Assembly (NCBI GenBank): GCA_002691795.1
Contig: NZIY01000021.1
Coordinates: forward strand, 3,876 to 13,232
Source: SAR116 cluster bacterium
GTDB lineage: Bacteria > Pseudomonadota > Alphaproteobacteria > Puniceispirillales > Marisalimonadaceae
Direction: 5' to 3'
DNA: 9,357 nucleotides
The position numbers and the translations under genes were made by a program. Positions 5,754 through 9,357 of this stretch are shown here, piece by piece; position 1 is the stretch's first letter; every line of letters starts with the position of its first letter. The notes below the pieces were generated by a model. It worked only from the letters and a program-made list of their open reading frames with translations. It had not been told where the DNA came from and ran no database searches.

Positions 5754-7334
5754 ATGCCTAAAGTTCTTATAAGTGATAAGATAAGTAAATCTGCTATAGA
5801 AATTTTTAAAAATAATAATATAGATGTTGATTATAAACCTGGAATTTCAGAAGAAGAATTAATTAAAATTATTAATGACTATGATGCATTAGCCATAAGA
5901 TCAGCTACGAAAGTTACAGAATCTGTAATTATGAAAGCTACAAAACTTAAAGTTATTGGTAGAGCTGGCATTGGCACTGATAATATTGATAAAAGAGCAG
6001 CTACTAAAAAAGGTATAATAGTTATGAATACGCCTTTTGGAAATGCGGTTACTACTGCTGAACATGCAATTGCTATGATGATGTCATTAGTAAGAATGAT
6101 CCCACTAGCCAATCAATCCACACAATTAGGAAAATGGGAAAAATCAGCATTTAATGGTGTGGAGGTTACAAATAAAATACTTGGTTTAATTGGTTGTGGA
6201 AATATTGGGTCTATTGTTGCAAGTAGAGCAATAGGATTAAAGATGAAAGTAATTGCATTTGATCCATTTTTGAAAGAAGAAAAAGCGAAAGAATTAGGTG
6301 TTAAAAAAGTTGATTTAGATCACTTATTAAAAACATCTGATATTATTTCATTACATACACCATTGACTGAAGATACAAAAAACATAATTTCAGCTGACGC
6401 AATTAATAAAATGAAAAAAGGTTCCAGGTTAATAAATTGTGCTAGAGGAGGACTAGTTGATGAACATGCGTGTAAAGCTGCATTGTTAAATAACCATTTA
6501 GCAGGTGCAGCATTTGATGTTTTTGTTGAAGAACCTGCAATTAATAATGTATTGTTTCAAGCGCCTAACTTTATAGCAACTCCTCATTTGGGAGCATCGA
6601 CTAAAGAAGCTCAAGAAAATGTTGCCCTACAAATTGCAGAGCAAATTTCTAATTATTTAAATGATGGTGCTGTAGCAAATGCTCTTAATTATCCAAGTTT
6701 AACCTCTGAAGAAGCGCCTTTATTAAAGCCATATATTAAACTTTCTTATTTATTAGGAACTTTTTTAGGTCAAGTTACATCTGAAAATATTAAAAATATT
6801 AGATTAGAAATGGAAGGTAAGGCAGCTACACTCAAAGATGAACCAATTATAGCTAATCTATTGACCGGGATACTAGAACCGAATTTCAATAATATAAACA
6901 GTGTAAACTCTAGAGAGATTGCAACATCAAAAGGACTTGATTTTTCAACTATTAAGCATAAAAGAAGATGTGACTATGAAACATTACTAACTGCTTCTAT
7001 CAAGCATGAAAAAGGCATAAGAAAAATTACTGGGACATTAATTGGTGGTTATATGCCTAGAATAGTTAGTATTCAAGGTATACCTATTGAATCTAATTTT
7101 CCATCAACAGCTTTGTATTTAAGAAATTATGATAAACCAGGATTTATTGGTGATTTAGGTCAATTATTAGGTGAGAAAAAAATCAATATTGCTTCTTTTC
7201 ATTTGGGAAGAAGAGAAAAAAGTGGTGAAGCTATTGCATTAGTTGAAATTGACGAAATTATTAAAGAAAATATACTAGATGAAATAAAAAAATTACCACA
7301 AGTTGTTAGAGCTAATATAATTTATTTCACATAA
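5754..7334 (+). CDS. serA: D-3-phosphoglycerate dehydrogenase, long form with ACT domain
   Basis: SerA oxidises 3-phosphoglycerate to 3-phosphohydroxypyruvate with NAD+, the committed step of serine synthesis. The 526 aa match the long (M. tuberculosis/Bacillus-type) form rather than the roughly 410-aa E. coli form. Order of domains: substrate-binding part (about 1-98 and returning near 285-310); NAD-binding Rossmann part with GLIGCGNIG (Gly147, 149, 152); catalytic Arg231 in NCARGG, Glu260 in DVFVEEP and His278 in TPHLGAS, the same triad and spacing as R233/E262/H280 of the M. tuberculosis enzyme; an intervening (ASB-like) domain about 320-450; and a C-terminal ACT domain about 453-526 (DKPGFIG, INIASFHLGR), usually the serine-binding regulatory unit. 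Feedback inhibition by serine is therefore plausible but not shown. It starts 1 base after serC with a clear Shine-Dalgarno. A phosphoserine phosphatase (SerB) is not in the window. Confidence 0.97.
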   Translation: MPKVLISDKISKSAIEIFKNNNIDVDYKPGISEEELIKIINDYDALAIRSATKVTESVIMKATKLKVIGRAGIGTDNIDKRAATKKGIIVMNTPFGNAVTTAEHAIAMMMSLVRMIPLANQSTQLGKWEKSAFNGVEVTNKILGLIGCGNIGSIVASRAIGLKMKVIAFDPFLKEEKAKELGVKKVDLDHLLKTSDIISLHTPLTEDTKNIISADAINKMKKGSRLINCARGGLVDEHACKAALLNNHLAGAAFDVFVEEPAINNVLFQAPNFIATPHLGASTKEAQENVALQIAEQISNYLNDGAVANALNYPSLTSEEAPLLKPYIKLSYLLGTFLGQVTSENIKNIRLEMEGKAATLKDEPIIANLLTGILEPNFNNINSVNSREIATSKGLDFSTIKHKRRCDYETLLTASIKHEKGIRKITGTLIGGYMPRIVSIQGIPIESNFPSTALYLRNYDKPGFIGDLGQLLGEKKINIASFHLGRREKSGEAIALVEIDEIIKENILDEIKKLPQVVRANIIYFT

Positions 7335-7385
7335 AGCATAAAACTTATTTAAAAATTTTGAAATTAAATTATATTTACAATTATT

Positions 7386-8510
7386 ATGGATAGAGACACT
7401 TTGTTACCAGCTGGTTTTTCGGATAAAATCTATCCAAAATCTCAAAAAAATGCCTTGATTATAGAAAATATATTACAATTTTTTCTTAATTTTAATTATT
7501 TAAGAATATCACCTCCTTTAATCGAATTTGAAGAAACGTTATTAAATCAAGGACCAGGATTAGCTTTGAAAAATAATTCATTTAGAGTAATGGATCCTAT
7601 TTCAAAAAAAATGATGGCTGTTAGATCAGATATGACGACTCAAGTCTCTAGAATTTCAAGCAAGAGACTCGCTCATTATCCAAGGCCTTTAAGATTATCA
7701 TATTCTGGTGAGGTTTTACGTGTTAATCCCTCTGGTTTAAGGCTAGAAAGACAAATATCACAAGTTGGAGCTGAAATAATAGGGAAAACATCTTTAGATT
7801 TAGAAACTGAAATTATAACTATTGGATTAAAAATTTTGAGTAATTTTAATTTAGGTAATTTTACTTTAGATTTAAATTTCCAAAATTTAAGATTGAATTT
7901 TTTGAAAATTCTCAAGGATGTACCTGACTTAAATTTGTTATTAAATGCAATAGAAAAAAAAGATATTAACTATTTAAACAAAAAAAACTTTCCAAATAAA
8001 CAAAATATATTAAATATAATCGAAACATCTGGTAAATTTGTTAACAAAAGTAATTTTTTAAAAAAATTAAATTTAGAAAATAAAAATAATAAGGATATTG
8101 CTCATATACTTGAAGTTGCTGATGTTATTCAAAAGTCCTTTAAAGATTTGAATATAATTATTGATCCATTAGAAAAAAGTACATTTGATTATCATTATGG
8201 ATTAACTTTTACTATTTTTTCAGAATCATTGAATGGAAGTATTGCTAAAGGCGGAACTTACAAAACAATTAATAATGAAGAGGCTACAGGAATTTCCTTA
8301 TATGTGGATTTGTTAAGTGGTATCAAAAACATTTTAAATGAGAAAGATAAGGTTTTAGTTGAACAGAATAATTTCAAAACAGCTGATTATCTAATTGAGC
8401 AAGGCTATCAAGTTATTTTTTATAAAAATTTAGACAAAAATTGTTCTGATTATGCTAGATCAATAAAATGTAAATTTATTTTTATAAATAATATGCTTGT
8501 AAAAGTTTAG
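7386..8510 (+). CDS. hisZ: ATP phosphoribosyltransferase regulatory subunit
   Basis: HisZ is a catalytically inactive relative of histidyl-tRNA synthetase that combines with short-form HisG to make the first enzyme of histidine synthesis and helps its feedback control. The class II synthetase core is visible: LLPAGFSD at 6-13, VRSDMTTQ (79-86), RPLRLSYSGEVLR (100-112), RQISQVGAEIIG (122-133), and a motif-3-like region with KGGTYK (288-293) where active synthetases and many HisZ have GGRYD. The 374 aa end without the anticodon-binding domain of HisS, which favours HisZ over a synthetase. The short LLPAGF start and the ATGISLYVD tail motif resemble alphaproteobacterial HisZ. ATG 7386 is 51 bases after serA, in AT-rich sequence with no Shine-Dalgarno and no convincing promoter. 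hisG is not in the window. hisZ-purA adjacency is, from memory, common in Alphaproteobacteria. Confidence 0.9.
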   Translation: MDRDTLLPAGFSDKIYPKSQKNALIIENILQFFLNFNYLRISPPLIEFEETLLNQGPGLALKNNSFRVMDPISKKMMAVRSDMTTQVSRISSKRLAHYPRPLRLSYSGEVLRVNPSGLRLERQISQVGAEIIGKTSLDLETEIITIGLKILSNFNLGNFTLDLNFQNLRLNFLKILKDVPDLNLLLNAIEKKDINYLNKKNFPNKQNILNIIETSGKFVNKSNFLKKLNLENKNNKDIAHILEVADVIQKSFKDLNIIIDPLEKSTFDYHYGLTFTIFSESLNGSIAKGGTYKTINNEEATGISLYVDLLSGIKNILNEKDKVLVEQNNFKTADYLIEQGYQVIFYKNLDKNCSDYARSIKCKFIFINNMLVKV

Positions 8511-8518
8511 AGAGATAA

Positions 8519-9357
8519 ATGTCAAATTTAATTATAGTTGGAACTCAATGGGGTGATGAAGGCAAAGGAAAAATTGTAGATCTTTTAGCTTCATCAGCAG
8601 ATGCTGTCGTAAGATTTCAAGGTGGTCATAATGCTGGTCATACATTAGTAATAGATTCAACAACATTTAAATTATCTTTATTACCAAGTGGTATTATAAG
8701 ACAGAAACTATCAATTATTGGTAATGGAGTAGTTATTGACCCAATTCACTTAGAAAAAGAAATTTTAGAAATAACTAATAAAATGATTAAAGTAAATTCT
8801 TCAAATTTTGTTATTTCTTCAGATTGTTTTTTAATTTTGCCAATTCATAAATATATTGATGGGTTAAGAGAAGATTTAAAAAATGGAAATGAAAAAATTG
8901 GTACAACTGGGAGAGGAATTGGTCCAGCTTATGAAGATAAAGTTGGTAGGAGAGGTATAAAGTTTTCTGATTTTAATGACTTAAAAGAACTTAAAGACAA
9001 ATTCAAATCACTTTATGATCATCATAATGTTTGGATTGAAAAATTTGAAGGTAATGCTTTAAGTTATAAAAATGATTATAAATTAATATTAAATTGTTTT
9101 AATAATTTATCAAAATATATTGGTAATTCATGGTCATTATTGAAAGACTTAGATGACAAAAATAAAAATATTTTATTTGAAGGAGCTCAAGGGTTTTATT
9201 TAGATTTAGATCATGGCACATACCCATATGTTACTAGTAGTAATACTGTTCCAGCAAATGCTTCAATTGGATCTGGTTTTAATCCTCTTAAATTTAAAAA
9301 AATTTTAGGTATAACTAAAGCTTATACTACTAGAGTTGGTAACGGGCCATTTCCTAC
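8519..9357 (+). CDS. purA: Adenylosuccinate synthetase, N-terminal part (3' end outside window)
   Basis: PurA joins IMP and aspartate using GTP to form adenylosuccinate, the first step from IMP to AMP. The first 279 codons plus two bases are in the window, about two thirds of the usual 430 aa. Diagnostic motifs: GTQWGDEGKGK (8-18) with catalytic Asp13 and the phosphate loop, GGHNAGHT (35-42) with catalytic His41, TTGRGIGPAYEDKVGRRG (129-146), FEGAQG (220-225) with IMP-contacting Gln224, DHGTYPYVTSSNT, and TRVGNGPFP at the edge. The frame is uninterrupted. ATG 8519 follows the hisZ TAG by 8 bases; AGAGAGA just upstream is at best a weak, too-close ribosome site. Small departures from the usual consensus are GFYLD for GTLLD after the Gln loop and VPANAS for VAGGAA after SSNT; neither touches the key catalytic residues. 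Probably cotranscribed with hisZ. Confidence 0.96.
   Translation, partial: MSNLIIVGTQWGDEGKGKIVDLLASSADAVVRFQGGHNAGHTLVIDSTTFKLSLLPSGIIRQKLSIIGNGVVIDPIHLEKEILEITNKMIKVNSSNFVISSDCFLILPIHKYIDGLREDLKNGNEKIGTTGRGIGPAYEDKVGRRGIKFSDFNDLKELKDKFKSLYDHHNVWIEKFEGNALSYKNDYKLILNCFNNLSKYIGNSWSLLKDLDDKNKNILFEGAQGFYLDLDHGTYPYVTSSNTVPANASIGSGFNPLKFKKILGITKAYTTRVGNGPFP

Noticed and set aside
5879..6112. Minus-strand open frame of 77 codons inside serA
   Set aside because: Antisense shadow; Ala/Ile-rich composition mimics a membrane protein but serA is intact here.
7335..7385. Possible promoter or hairpin between serA and hisZ (TATATT at 7370-7375; TAAAT-TAT-ATTTA at 7365-7377)
   Set aside because: No -35 at a sensible distance and only A-T pairs; expected by chance in this composition. 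Nothing else is seen in the gap.
7676..7915. Minus-strand open frame of 79 codons inside hisZ
   Set aside because: Antisense shadow of conserved HisZ core.
1..9357. Mobile elements, CRISPR arrays, tRNA or rRNA genes, toxin-antitoxin or defence systems
   Set aside because: The window is tiled by housekeeping genes with gaps under 100 bases; no transposase, spaced repeats, terminal inverted repeats or cloverleaf-like segment was seen.

Overview
The window is a compact, very AT-rich stretch (about 30% G+C or lower by eye) of ordinary bacterial housekeeping genes. The proteins and gene order (ftsH-folP-glmM-thiD, then serC-serA-hisZ-purA) look alphaproteobacterial. Low G+C, Lys/Asn/Ile-rich proteins, gaps of 1-51 bases between co-directional genes and near absence of Shine-Dalgarno sequences suggest a streamlined free-living marine lineage. 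An AT-rich relative of the HIMB59/AEGEAN-169 type, or a divergent SAR11 branch, would fit. Typical cultured SAR11 fits less well because it is reported to lack serA/serB/serC. This placement is inference; no rRNA is present. Eight stop codons are visible, six TAA and two TAG, with no TGA.

Layout. Positions 1-3824 (+): the 3' end of ftsH, then folP, glmM and thiD, separated by 8, 13 and about 11 bases, read as one operon for membrane proteolysis, folate, amino-sugar and thiamine-pyrimidine metabolism. Positions 3821-4489 (-): a glutathione S-transferase-like gene, convergent with thiD and sharing a TTAA that serves both stop codons. Positions 4490-4585: the only sizeable intergenic region, a divergent promoter and leader region. 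Positions 4586-9357 (+): serC and serA (first two steps of serine synthesis, 1 base apart), hisZ (regulatory subunit of the first histidine enzyme) and purA (start of the AMP branch), which runs off the right edge.

The most interesting non-coding signal is the serC leader. Positions 4537-4565 can form two perfect or near-perfect hairpins that exclude each other: the loop of the first is the 5' arm of the second, and the 3' arm of the first is the loop of the second. A trimmed version could instead be a compact H-type pseudoknot. A serC leader RNA family has been described in Alphaproteobacteria, so this may be a divergent member, a different element, or a DNA operator.

I see no mobile element, CRISPR array, RNA gene, phage gene or defence system. 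Apart from the leader, the observations are modest: an extended FolP N-terminus with an A10 tract, start and overlap architecture, and lineage-specific substitutions.
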